Below are positions 44,474 to 53,379 of a stretch of DNA of 64,000 nt, in pieces. The stretch comes from Thermogutta sp039793925 (GTDB lineage Bacteria; Planctomycetota; Planctomycetia; Pirellulales; Thermoguttaceae). The DNA is taken from NCBI RefSeq assembly GCF_039793925.1, contig NZ_JBAMME010000199.1, positions 1 through 64,000 of the forward strand. Direction: 5' to 3'. The number at the start of each line of letters is the position of its first letter. Within the stretch, counting starts at the first letter, position 1. Position numbers and translations under genes: made by a program. Under the pieces are notes generated by a model. That model did no database searches. It had not been told where the DNA came from and saw nothing but the letters and a program-made list of their open reading frames with translations.

Positions 44474-46180
44474 ATGAGTGAGGTCGTAAAAGTCAGTACG
44501 GATTACCGCATCCCGGCCATGAAGGAGCTTTGCCTCCAAGTGGTCCGGTTTACACCCCGAGCCAAAAAAATCGAGCAGATGGCGCGGGCGGAAGCCCTTT
44601 TGAGTGAAATCAAGCCCGATAAGTGGTATTCCTATAGCACGATCTGTTACAAAATTACCCGCTTCCGGCCGGACAAGAATATCGGCGAGTTTCTCGGCGA
44701 GGACGTTCGCCACGATCTGATCCTCTTCATCGAGGACGTCGCCGAGTCCGTACCGCTTCGGCCAGAAGAAGTTAGTGAGAAATACTACACTCTCCAGGAG
44801 CTTGCCGAGAAATTCAACGTCTCTACGAAAACGATCACCAGATGGCGGCGGGCGGGCCTCGTCAGTCGCCGGTTCCTGGTAGACGGGCGGGTTCGGCTGG
44901 GCTTTTTGGAAAGCACCGTCGATCGCTTCGCCAAAGAGGAGGAAAAGCGGATTAAACGGGCATCCCAGTTCAGTCAATTGAGCCCGCAGGAACGCGATGC
45001 CATCATCGAACGGGCAAGGCGTCTGGCCCAGGCCGGCGCTTGTCGCCCGGAGGTGACTCGGCGGTTAGCGCTTCGTACAGGAAGAAGCATGGAAACGATT
45101 CGATACATATTGCAACAATTTGATCAGGCCAATCCCGAGATGGCGATCTTCCCGGAAACGCGGGGACCGCTTAGCGAAGAAACCAAGGAGCGGATCTACC
45201 GCGATTACCGGGCAGGGGAATCTCTCGACGTGATCGCCAAGCGATACTGCCTCACCCGGGCTCGTGTGACCCGCATCATCGACGAGATGCGGGCTAAGCG
45301 GATCATGGAGCTGCCTCTCGATTACATCCCCAATGAAATGTTCGAGAAGGTAACTCCGGAGCAGGAAAAGGAGATCCTCGGGCCTCCGCCACCTGCGGAA
45401 CGTCCGCAGCGTGCCTCCAAGTTGCCGCAGGGGTTACCCCCTTACCTCGCCAGTCTCTATGAAGTCCCGCTTTTGACTCAGGAGCAGGAAATCCATCTAT
45501 TCCGGAAGATGAACTACCTCAAGTACAAGGCGTCCAAGCTGCGTGAACAATTGCGGCAAGAGATGGACGCCCGAAAACGTCCCAACCGTGCTCTCATGGA
45601 TGAGATTGAACGGCTCTACGAAGAGTCGGTGAAGACCAAAAACGAAATCATATCGGCGAATCTCCGCCTGGTCGTCTCGATCGCCAAGCGACACGTGGGA
45701 CCTGCCGAAAACTTCTTCGAGCTGGTCAGCGATGGCAATATGTCGCTCATTCGGGCTGTCGAGAAATTCGACTACTCCCGCGGCAATAAATTCAGCACTT
45801 ATGCAAGCTGGGCCATCATGAAGAATTTTGCCCGAACCATCCCGGATGAGCACCGATATAGGGAACGATTCCGAACCAGTCAGAACGAGCTATTCACGCT
45901 GACCCAGGACGAGCGGTCGGACCAGGTCGAGCAGGAAGCCAACCAGCTCCAGCGAGAAATTCAGATTCAGAATATCCTCCAGCGGTTGGACGAGCGCGAG
46001 CGGCAGATCATCATCCGACGCTTCGGCTTGGACCGGCAACAGGAACCGCTCACTCTCAAGGAAGTGGGTGCCGAGCTGGGTGTGACGAAGGAACGTGTTC
46101 GCCAGCTTGAAGCGCGGGCGATCAGCAAGCTCCGTAAGCTGGCGGAGGAGGAGAAGATCGATCTCTCCGACCTCGAATAA
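44474..46180 (+). CDS. sigma-70 family factor with three extra N-terminal HTH modules
   Basis: A 568-residue protein. The start at 44474 follows AAGGGG. A novel N-terminal region (1-100) is followed by a MerR/excisionase-like HTH (104-155, YYTLQELAEKFNVSTKTITR). Two further HTH-like helical blocks are at 168-218 (RPEVTRRLALRTGRSMETIR) and 232-285 (SLDVIAKRYCLTRARVTRII). The sigma core has region 1.2 near 322-365, region 2 at 388-465 (ISANLRLVVSIAKRHVG and DGNMSLIRAVEKFDYSRGNK) and region 4 at 505-558 (LTLKEVGAELGVTKERVRQL). Region 2.4 departs strongly from RpoD, and region 3 is nearly missing. It is probably a planctomycete-type alternative or group 2/3 sigma factor. Confidence 0.88.
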   Translation: MSEVVKVSTDYRIPAMKELCLQVVRFTPRAKKIEQMARAEALLSEIKPDKWYSYSTICYKITRFRPDKNIGEFLGEDVRHDLILFIEDVAESVPLRPEEVSEKYYTLQELAEKFNVSTKTITRWRRAGLVSRRFLVDGRVRLGFLESTVDRFAKEEEKRIKRASQFSQLSPQERDAIIERARRLAQAGACRPEVTRRLALRTGRSMETIRYILQQFDQANPEMAIFPETRGPLSEETKERIYRDYRAGESLDVIAKRYCLTRARVTRIIDEMRAKRIMELPLDYIPNEMFEKVTPEQEKEILGPPPPAERPQRASKLPQGLPPYLASLYEVPLLTQEQEIHLFRKMNYLKYKASKLREQLRQEMDARKRPNRALMDEIERLYEESVKTKNEIISANLRLVVSIAKRHVGPAENFFELVSDGNMSLIRAVEKFDYSRGNKFSTYASWAIMKNFARTIPDEHRYRERFRTSQNELFTLTQDERSDQVEQEANQLQREIQIQNILQRLDERERQIIIRRFGLDRQQEPLTLKEVGAELGVTKERVRQLEARAISKLRKLAEEEKIDLSDLE

Positions 46181-46544
46181 TGCGATGCGGATAACCCCCC
46201 GTGGAAGGGGCCTCGGTGGTTTTCTCTTTGTCACGCGGCGCGGGATGTGTTCCTCATCCGCTGCAACCAGACCGGGTACGCGGAACGGGCCATACCCGCG
46301 TTGTTTAGTCTTGGATGAACCCTCCCATTTCAATTGGTACTTGCAGGTAGGGACAATTCACGAATTGCACCTCCATCCGGTACATTGCAGATCCTCAAAA
46401 GAGTGGGATGACGTAGGTTGCCCCTTCCCTTGGCTTTTGCGTTTGTCGGGTTTATACTGAAGCGTAATCGAAGATTTCTGGGCGAAAAAAAGCGAGAACG
46501 AGTGCTTGTAGACACGCATGCGTTGATTTGACTGGCGAGTCGAT
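46181..46544. other. intergenic upstream of rpsR
   Basis: About 360 bases between the sigma factor gene and rpsR. It contains the good promoter at 46430-46458 and no other gene. Confidence 0.5.
46430..46458 (+). promoter_or_regulatory. sigma-70 promoter of rpsR
   Basis: TTGGCT (46430-46435), exactly 17 bases, TATACT (46453-46458), about 85 bases before the ATG of rpsR. Both boxes and the spacing fit the housekeeping consensus. Confidence 0.5.
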
Positions 46545-46787
46545 ATGGCAAAGAAAAGAATCCGAGCAAAGCGTCGAAAGCGTGACCCGCTGATGGTGGA
46601 CGGGCAGTATCCGCGTCCTCTCTACGTGGACTACAAGGACGTGGAATTGCTGAAAAAGTTGACCAACCGACAGGGTAAAATTGTGGGCCGCCGCAAGACC
46701 GGTTGTGCTGCGAAAAGCCAGCACGCCATCAGTAAGGCCATCAAGCGGGCGCGGATCATGGCGCTGTTGCCTTTTGTCGGGGAATAA
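46545..46787 (+). CDS. rpsR: 30S ribosomal protein bS18
   Basis: An 80-residue basic protein of the small ribosomal subunit platform. The N-terminus is strongly basic (MAKKRIRAKRRKRD). The family core reads VDYKDVELLKKLTNRQGKIV, then RRKTGCAAKSQHAISKAIKR and ARIMALLPFVGE, matching the S18 rRNA-binding helices. The length is normal. It is not flanked by rpsF, ssb or rplI, the usual bacterial neighbours, and has its own promoter, so here it is a stand-alone gene. The ribosome binding site is weak. Confidence 0.93.
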   Translation: MAKKRIRAKRRKRDPLMVDGQYPRPLYVDYKDVELLKKLTNRQGKIVGRRKTGCAAKSQHAISKAIKRARIMALLPFVGE

Positions 46788-46849
46788 AATCCTGAAGAAA
46801 AACGGGCTGGGCGCTTCGTCTGGCAGCACAATGGCCACCCGGAGGACAA

Positions 46850-47959
46850 GTGGCCTTTCTTTGTTTTGTAACCTTCGGTTCAGGAGCCGAAATTGGTTTG
46901 GTGCGTTCCGTTGCTCGCGAGCACTTAGGTTATTTTTTTCGCTTCCGGCATCAAGCCGGATGGGTGCGGTTGATCGGAAGCGTAGGCCTCTTTTCGCTGT
47001 TCGCTTTGACTTCAGGCCTGCTTGTGTGGCAATTTCTTCCCCGCGGGACCGGCAGGGTGTCTCACTGGCGAGTCGAGCAGATTCCTTTTGACGGCGCGCG
47101 TGCCTTTCGCTATCTCGAACAATTGTGTGAGATAGGACCCCGCCCCAGCGGCTCGCCGGGCATGGCGAAACAGCAAGAACTCCTTCTCAAACATTTCGCG
47201 GAACTCGGAGCGGAGGTGGAGCTCCAGCGCTTTTCCGGGCGGGATCCTCGCACCGGCGGTCCGGTGCCAATGGCTAATCTCATTGCCAGGTTCTTCCCGG
47301 AACGGACGGAGCGCATTCTCCTTTGCGCCCATTACGACACTCTTCCTTACCCGTTGCGAGATCGGATCAATCCGCGCGGCCGATTTATCGGGGCCAATGA
47401 CGGTGCCAGCGGGGTGGCCGTCCTTATGGAGATGGCACACCACGTCAGCAAGCTGCCATCGGATTTGGGTGTCGATATGGTGTGTTTCGACGGGGAGGAG
47501 TTCATTTTTTCGGAATGGGATGCCTACTTCCAGGGTTCGGAATACTTTGCACAGCAATACGTCGATTCTGCGTCGCAGCGGCGCTGGCGTTATCGCGCCG
47601 CTGTTTTGTTCGATATGGTGGGCGACGCGGACCTGCAAATCTACCAGGAGCGGAACAGCGCGTGGTGGCGAGACTCCCGTTGGATTGTGGACGGCATCTG
47701 GAAGACGGCCGCCCGGCTCAAAGTGCTTGAATTCATCCCCCAAAAAAAGTATGAAATCCGGGACGATCATTTAGCGCTTCACAATATCGGGGGAATTCCC
47801 GCCTGCGTGCTCATAGATTTTGACTATCCCGCCTGGCATACTCAAAACGACACACCCGCGCAATGCTCTCCGTTGAGCCTGGCCAAAGTGGGATGGGTGG
47901 TGCTCGAATGGCTGCAATCGCTGGATGTGAGTGAGTTACCCAACCCAGAGGGCGGTTGA
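46850..47959 (+). CDS. M28-family metallopeptidase / glutaminyl cyclase-like
   Basis: A 369-residue protein with an N-terminal membrane anchor or signal (about 38-62). The M28 zinc site is complete: HYDTLPYPL (first His), GANDGASG (bridging Asp), FDGEEF (Glu pair), DMVGDADL (second Asp) and AWHTQND (last His). The WHTxxD ending and the QIYQE strand match bacterial and animal glutaminyl-peptide cyclotransferases more than aminopeptidases. It probably acts outside the cytoplasm. The GTG at 46850 has GGAGG only 4 bases ahead; a TTG near 46899 with AGGAG 10 bases upstream is an alternative start. Confidence 0.82.
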   Translation: MAFLCFVTFGSGAEIGLVRSVAREHLGYFFRFRHQAGWVRLIGSVGLFSLFALTSGLLVWQFLPRGTGRVSHWRVEQIPFDGARAFRYLEQLCEIGPRPSGSPGMAKQQELLLKHFAELGAEVELQRFSGRDPRTGGPVPMANLIARFFPERTERILLCAHYDTLPYPLRDRINPRGRFIGANDGASGVAVLMEMAHHVSKLPSDLGVDMVCFDGEEFIFSEWDAYFQGSEYFAQQYVDSASQRRWRYRAAVLFDMVGDADLQIYQERNSAWWRDSRWIVDGIWKTAARLKVLEFIPQKKYEIRDDHLALHNIGGIPACVLIDFDYPAWHTQNDTPAQCSPLSLAKVGWVVLEWLQSLDVSELPNPEGG

Positions 47960-48051
47960 TCGTCTTGCAGAGCCGGGCCCCGCGAAACTTCGCTGATCGG
48001 CCTGCGTCTTTCGTGCCGCAAGTTGGACAAGCTGGGTGCGAATCCCGGCAG

Positions 48052-48091
48052 AAACAAAAAGTGTTGGGGCAGGCTGGGCTTACCCCAACAC
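48052..48091 (-). terminator. Rho-independent terminator of clpB
   Basis: On the minus strand GTGTTGGGG and CCCCAACAC pair perfectly (9 bp) around a 13-base loop and are followed by TTTTTGTTT. It sits about 50 bases past the clpB stop. Confidence 0.85.
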
Positions 48092-48142
48092 GGATTGGAG
48101 GTTAGAGCAGGCGGACGACGTGGTCTGCCCCGAGGCCGACTT

Positions 48143-50809
48143 TCAGCGAGAGCTACCGACTGTGGCCGGCTCGGGAACAAGTCGCTCGAATGTGAATTCC
48201 TCGGCCCGATCGTCGTAATCCACCCGCATGGTCACGCCTTCCCAATCGGACTCCTTGAGAAGTTCCAAGGCAAGCGGATTTTCGATGCGCTGTTGGATGA
48301 CCCGCTTGAGAGGCCTCGCGCCATAAGTGGGATCGTAACCCAGCTCGGCCAGCGCCTCGATCGCTCGATCGGTGACTTCCAGGGTAATTCCCTTGGTGGC
48401 CAGCCGATCTTTGAGCCGTCGAATCTGGATTTCGGCGATCTTCTTGATCTGATCCTTGCGAAGCGGGTGGAAGATGATCACTTCGTCGATGCGGTTGAGG
48501 AACTCCGGCAGGAAGTGCTGTTTGAGTGCATGCGTAACAGCCTCGCGGATCTCGTCCTCCGTGCCGCCCGCTTGGGTGATCTCCTGGATGAGCTGGCTGC
48601 CGATGTTGGAGGTCATCACGATGATGGTGTTGGTGAAATCCACCGTATGGCCCTGATTGTCCGTGAGCCGCCCATCGTCAAGGACTTGCAGGAGGATGTT
48701 GAACACATCGCGATGAGCCTTTTCAATTTCATCCAACAGGACCACGGCGTAGGGACGCCGGCGGATGGCCTCGGTGAGTACTCCACCCTCCTCATATCCC
48801 ACATAACCTGGCGGAGCACCGATCAACCGGCTCACAGTGTGCCGCTCCATAAACTCGCTCATGTCAAGCCGCACCAGGGCGTTTTCGTCGTCGAAGAGGA
48901 CCTCGGCGAGTGCTTTGCACAGCTCCGTCTTTCCCACACCGGTGGGTCCCAGGAAGATGAACGAGCCAATGGGACGTTTCGGGTCCTGAAGACCTGAGCG
49001 GCTGCGTCGCACGGCGTTCGCGACCGCTTCCACCGCCTCGTCCTGCCCCACCACCCGCTGGTGGAGTCGTTCCTCGAGCACGAGTAGCTTGGCCCGCTCG
49101 GTTTCCATCATTCGAGAAACGGGGATACCGGTCCAGGCACTGACGACCTCGGCAATCTCTTCGGGACCCACTTCCAGTCGGAGCAGCCGTTTGTCATCCG
49201 GGACCGGATAAGAATTCTCCGCCTGCTCGAGCTGTTTCGCCAACTCACGGCGTCTGATATCCAATTCGTAGAGCCGCTGGTAGTCTTCTTCGCGCACCAG
49301 CATACCGGAGGACTGTTTCTCCTTGATGGCGGCCTGCAGTTGATTGAACTCATGCTCGGCCTGCTGAAGCTCATTTTGCAGACGCCGAATCTGTTCGATA
49401 GCGGCTTTCTCTTTCTCCCACTGATCACGAAGTTTTTGCAGTTCCTGACGCAGCTTGTTGATTTCCTCCTGAATTTCTGCCCGGCGTTCCTTGGTATGTT
49501 CTTCGGTTTCGTCAGCAAGCTGACGCTCGGCCAATTCCAGTTGCACAATCCGTCGCTGGAGCTGGTCGATTTCCACCGGAATACTCTTCAGCTCCATGGC
49601 GAGCCGACTCATCGCCTCGTCCACCAGATCGATGGCTTTATCCGGGAGATACCGATCGGTGATGTAACGGTGGGACAATCGCGCCGCAGCGACGAGCGCT
49701 GAATCCTTAATCTTTACACCGTGATGGGCTTCATACCGGGGTTTGAGACCGCGGAGAATGGCGATTGTATCCTCGACGGAAGGCTCGCCCACGTACACCG
49801 GTTGAAACCGCCGTTCCAAAGCGGCGTCTTTCTCGATGTATTTGCGATACTCGTCCAGTGTCGTGGCGCCGATGCACCGCAGATCACCGCGGGCGAGCGC
49901 TGGCTTGAGCAGGTTGGCAGCGTCCGCGCCGCCTTCCGCCCTTCCTGCTCCCACCACAGTGTGCAGTTCGTCGATAAAGAGGATGATATTACCACCAGCC
50001 GCTTCCACCTCCCGCAGCACGGCTTTGAGACGTTCCTCGAATTCGCCACGATATTTGGTTCCGGCGATTAAGGCCCCCATGTCAAGAGCAATGACACGCT
50101 TGTTTTTCAGGTTTTCGGGAACGTCCCCGTCTGCAATCCGTTGGGCTAATCCCTCGACGATCGCGGTTTTTCCCACACCGGGATCACCAATCAGCACGGG
50201 GTTGTTTTTAGTGCGCCGTGACAGGACCTGCATGACACGGCGAATTTCCTGATCCCGGCCGATCACAGGGTCGAGTTTTCCCTTGCGGGCCCGCTCCACG
50301 AGGTCCACCCCATAACGCTCAAGCGCCTGAAACTTGGCTTCCGGATTCTGATCCTCCACTCGGGCCGTTCCCCTCACAGCCCGCATCGCTTGAAGAATCT
50401 CCTGATCGGTGATGCCGTTGAGTTTAAGAATGTTACGGGCCTTCGAATCCACCTTGGCCAGTGCCAGCAGCAGATGTTCAGTGGAAATGAAATCATCACG
50501 CAGGGTATCCGCCTCGCGTTGAGATTGTTCGAGGACCTTCATCAGGGAAGACGAGGGTTGCGGCTGGGCCCCGCCGGAGACCTTTGGAAAATGATTGAGC
50601 TCACCCTCGATGATCCGTTCAAGCTGAGACCGGTTGACCCCAATCCGCTCCAGAATCGGCTTAATCAGGCCGTCTGTCTCGCTTACGAGAGCGGCCAGCA
50701 GGTGGACCGGGTCAATCTCCGGATGCCCTCGTTCGGATGCCAGCGATTGTGCGTTCGCTACGGCTTCCTGCGCTTTGATGGTCAGTTTATCGAATCGAAA
50801 AGCGGGCAT
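48143..50809 (-). CDS. clpB: ATP-dependent disaggregase ClpB
   Basis: An 888-residue hexameric Hsp100 chaperone that works with DnaK to dissolve protein aggregates. The Clp N domain (1-145) starts FRFDKLTIKAQEAVANAQSL. NBD1 has Walker A GDPGVGKTA and Walker B IILFIDELH. The long middle coiled coil (about 405-525), which ClpB uses to contact DnaK, is present. NBD2 has GPTGVGKTEL and the pore loop GYVGYEEGG. The C-terminal D2 small domain ends normally. GGAGG 6 bases before the ATG supports the start. It is co-directional with dnaK 310 bases upstream but separated from it by a terminator. Confidence 0.97.
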   Translation of the reverse strand: MPAFRFDKLTIKAQEAVANAQSLASERGHPEIDPVHLLAALVSETDGLIKPILERIGVNRSQLERIIEGELNHFPKVSGGAQPQPSSSLMKVLEQSQREADTLRDDFISTEHLLLALAKVDSKARNILKLNGITDQEILQAMRAVRGTARVEDQNPEAKFQALERYGVDLVERARKGKLDPVIGRDQEIRRVMQVLSRRTKNNPVLIGDPGVGKTAIVEGLAQRIADGDVPENLKNKRVIALDMGALIAGTKYRGEFEERLKAVLREVEAAGGNIILFIDELHTVVGAGRAEGGADAANLLKPALARGDLRCIGATTLDEYRKYIEKDAALERRFQPVYVGEPSVEDTIAILRGLKPRYEAHHGVKIKDSALVAAARLSHRYITDRYLPDKAIDLVDEAMSRLAMELKSIPVEIDQLQRRIVQLELAERQLADETEEHTKERRAEIQEEINKLRQELQKLRDQWEKEKAAIEQIRRLQNELQQAEHEFNQLQAAIKEKQSSGMLVREEDYQRLYELDIRRRELAKQLEQAENSYPVPDDKRLLRLEVGPEEIAEVVSAWTGIPVSRMMETERAKLLVLEERLHQRVVGQDEAVEAVANAVRRSRSGLQDPKRPIGSFIFLGPTGVGKTELCKALAEVLFDDENALVRLDMSEFMERHTVSRLIGAPPGYVGYEEGGVLTEAIRRRPYAVVLLDEIEKAHRDVFNILLQVLDDGRLTDNQGHTVDFTNTIIVMTSNIGSQLIQEITQAGGTEDEIREAVTHALKQHFLPEFLNRIDEVIIFHPLRKDQIKKIAEIQIRRLKDRLATKGITLEVTDRAIEALAELGYDPTYGARPLKRVIQQRIENPLALELLKESDWEGVTMRVDYDDRAEEFTFERLVPEPATVGSSR

Positions 50810-51119
50810 GATTGCCTCCTTTCTTTACGGCGGTTGTATGAGATTTTATCGTTCCAGGCTTCACGTATTAATGCACGTATGCTCTTGAAGACAAGAAACC
50901 CCTTGTCGCCAAAGACCACAGCGACCGACTGACGTATTAGATCGTTGTGACACAGTTCTCCAGCAAACTGCGAGGAACTGGTCGTCAGGGTCCTCGGTCC
51001 TGCCGAGAGCGCGGCTTCTTATAAAAGGAGGTCGCTGAACTGAAGCAGTTCGCAGCGACCCCCGAATCCGTCAATCCGCGTGACAAATCGCAACGAGGTA
51101 TAGGGCCTCCCACGGCGGA
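50810..51119. other. promoter region of clpB
   Basis: 310 bases between dnaK and clpB. It holds the dnaK terminator (51025-51060) and two copies of CACGTAT (50862-50868 and 50874-50880) with a 12-base period about 55 bases upstream of clpB. No CIRCE element was found. Confidence 0.5.
51025..51060 (-). terminator. terminator of dnaK
   Basis: On the minus strand GGTCGCTG and CAGCGACC pair with a further CAGTT/AACTG step (small bulge), followed by TCCTTTTAT. The T-run is modest. It lies 60 bases past the dnaK stop. Confidence 0.6.
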
Positions 51120-53021
51120 TCACTTGACCTCGAATTCCGCATCGATGGTATCGTCATTCTTGCCACCGCCCGATCCCGAGGTTGCGCCGCCGGATGCGGA
51201 CGCGCTGGCGCCCGCAGCGGCTTTCTCGTAAAGCGTCTTGCTAAAGGCGTGGGCCGCTGCCTCAAGCTCGCTAATAGCGGACTTGATTTGCTCGGCACTG
51301 TCGGACTTGGCCGCATTGCGTGTCTTTTCGATCGCGCGAGTTAGCGCGTCGCGGTCCGCCGACGTGAGTTTCCCTTCGTGCTCTTTCATGAGCTTCTCGA
51401 TCTGCCAGCACAGGTTGTCGGCTTTGTTGCGGAGTTCGGCCAGTTCGCGTTTGCGGCGGTCTTCCTCCGCGTGGAGCTCGGCCTCCCGACGCATCCGCTC
51501 GATTTCTTCTTTGGTCAACCCGGCGGACTGCTCGATACGGACCTTCTGCTCCTTACCGGTGCCCAGGTCTTTGGCCGTCACATGGAGGATACCATTAGCG
51601 TCGATGTCGAAGGTTACTTCGATCTGCGGCACACCGCGAGGAGCAGGCGGAATCCCTTCCAGGTTGAACATCCCGAGCAAGCGGTTGTCGGCTGCCATTT
51701 CCCGTTCACCCTGGTACACCTTGATCGTCACCGCCGTCTGGTTGTCTTCGGCAGTGCTGAAGATCTGCTTCCGGGTGCACGGGATGGTGGTGTTCCGCTC
51801 GACGATCTTGGTCATAATGCCACCCAAGGTCTCAATACCCAGGGAGAGCGGCGTGACGTCGAGCAAGAGCACGTCCTTGACCTCACCAGCCAGCACGGCT
51901 CCCTGAATGGCCGCACCAACAGCCACCACTTCGTCGGGATTAACACCCTTATGCGGCTCTTTGCCGAACATTTCGCGGACCAATTCCTGAACCTTCGGGA
52001 TCCGCGTCGAACCACCGACGAGCACCACCTCGTCGATATCCTTGGCTGTGAGCCGGGCGTCACGGAGGGCCTGCTCGACCGGTCCCCGGCATCGCTGGAT
52101 GAGGTGGTCCACAAGCTGTTCGAACTTGGACCGGGTGATCGTCATGTGGAGGTGCTTGGGACCGCTTGCATCCGCGGTGATGAACGGCAGGTTGATGTCC
52201 GTTTGCTGAAGCGAGCTGAGCTCTTTCTTGGCTTTTTCACAGGCTTCCTGAAGCCGCTGGAGGGCCATCGGATCCTTCCGGAGGTCAATGCCGTGCTCTT
52301 TCTTGAATTCCTCGGCGACATAGTCCACCAGCGCCCGGTCGAAGTCATCACCGCCCAAATGCGTATCACCGCTGGTGCTGATGACCCGGAACACACCTTC
52401 CGCGACCTCGAGGATAGAAACGTCGAACGTGCCACCGCCGAGGTCGAAGACGACGATCTTTTCCGCCTCCTTCTTATCCAACCCGTAAGCCAGAGACGCG
52501 GCCGTCGGCTCGTTGATGATGCGCACCACTTCCAACCCGGCAATTTGGCCCGCGTCCTTGGTGGCTTGCCGCTGCGCGTCGTTGAAGTAAGCGGGAACGG
52601 TGATCACCGCCTTATTGACACGATGACCCAAATACGCTTCCGCAGCATCTTTAAGTTTCCGCAAAATCATGGCGGAGATTTCCGGAGGCGTGTAGAGCCG
52701 GTCCCCGACTTTCACTTTGACGTATTCGCCAGGCTCCCCGACGATTTCGTAGGGGACCATCGCCTCTTCCGTCTTGACCTCCTCGCGACGCCGGCCCATG
52801 AAGCGCTTGATCGAGTAAATTGTCCGCTTGGGGTTGGTGATCGCTTGCCGCTTGGCGGGCTCACCGACGAGAATCTCGCCACGCTCTGTGAAGGCCACCA
52901 CGCTTGGGGTCAGACGATTCCCCTCTTGATTGGGGATTACCTTGACCTCCTTCCCTTCCATGACGGCCACCACCGAGTTGGTCGTCCCTAGGTCGATTCC
53001 GATAATCTTTTCCTGTGCCAT
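51120..53021 (-). CDS. dnaK: Hsp70 chaperone DnaK
   Basis: A 633-residue DnaK of normal length. The nucleotide-binding domain opens GIDLGTTNSVVAVMEG and carries VITVPAYFNDAQRQATKDAG, then VFDLGGGTFDVSILEV and VVLVGGSTRIPKVQELV. The substrate-binding beta domain (about 390-505) holds LLLDVTPLSLGIETLGG. The helical lid is followed by a Gly/Ser/Ala-rich linker and the acidic tail ending EFEVK. AAAGGGAG precedes the ATG. No grpE or dnaJ is adjacent. An inverted repeat lies about 175 bases upstream. Confidence 0.97.
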   Translation of the reverse strand: MAQEKIIGIDLGTTNSVVAVMEGKEVKVIPNQEGNRLTPSVVAFTERGEILVGEPAKRQAITNPKRTIYSIKRFMGRRREEVKTEEAMVPYEIVGEPGEYVKVKVGDRLYTPPEISAMILRKLKDAAEAYLGHRVNKAVITVPAYFNDAQRQATKDAGQIAGLEVVRIINEPTAASLAYGLDKKEAEKIVVFDLGGGTFDVSILEVAEGVFRVISTSGDTHLGGDDFDRALVDYVAEEFKKEHGIDLRKDPMALQRLQEACEKAKKELSSLQQTDINLPFITADASGPKHLHMTITRSKFEQLVDHLIQRCRGPVEQALRDARLTAKDIDEVVLVGGSTRIPKVQELVREMFGKEPHKGVNPDEVVAVGAAIQGAVLAGEVKDVLLLDVTPLSLGIETLGGIMTKIVERNTTIPCTRKQIFSTAEDNQTAVTIKVYQGEREMAADNRLLGMFNLEGIPPAPRGVPQIEVTFDIDANGILHVTAKDLGTGKEQKVRIEQSAGLTKEEIERMRREAELHAEEDRRKRELAELRNKADNLCWQIEKLMKEHEGKLTSADRDALTRAIEKTRNAAKSDSAEQIKSAISELEAAAHAFSKTLYEKAAAGASASASGGATSGSGGGKNDDTIDAEFEVK

Positions 53022-53379
53022 GTTATTTCTCCCTTTCTCTGGGACAAAACTTTGTATTTCCAGTGCGCCCCCTCCTCACCGGTACACAGACTTGAGGTTT
53101 TGCTGCAACCCAAAGAGGAGGCACGAGTGACGGTTCATGATCGTAGGTCTCAAGGGTACTTGACCACTGAAAAGAGGCGTTTCGCAAAGCCTGTGCCATT
53201 GGTATATTCAATGGTAGCCACAAATCATAACCCGCGAAACAAACAAAAGATATGATTGAGCGTCCGACGTCATTGGTCCTTTCCCGCAGGCCAAGAGACT
53301 ATCGACCTGCCATTTTGGCACCAGGCCACCTGAAGAACGTTCCCCTCAATCCGGTTTGCAATTTCCCTGTCCGGCCGCG
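53022..53379. other. divergent region between dnaK and the pseudouridine synthase gene
   Basis: About 360 bases. It carries the dnaK ribosome binding site and the inverted repeat at 53196-53214. No CIRCE (TTAGCACTC type) sequence was found, and no other gene is seen. Confidence 0.5.
53196..53214. promoter_or_regulatory. inverted repeat upstream of dnaK
   Basis: CCATTG and CAATGG flank a 7-base AT-rich spacer, about 175 bases before the dnaK start. It may be an operator of heat-shock control; this is inference only. Confidence 0.3.

Noticed and set aside
48023..48997. 324-residue plus-strand frame opposite clpB
   Set aside because: Antisense to clpB and running through its terminator hairpin.
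51378..52991. 537-residue open frame on the plus strand opposite dnaK
   Set aside because: Antisense shadow of a highly conserved gene with codon-biased composition; no start site or family motif.
53022..53379. CIRCE element for HrcA upstream of dnaK
   Set aside because: No TTAGCACTC-N9-GAGTGCTAA pattern is present.
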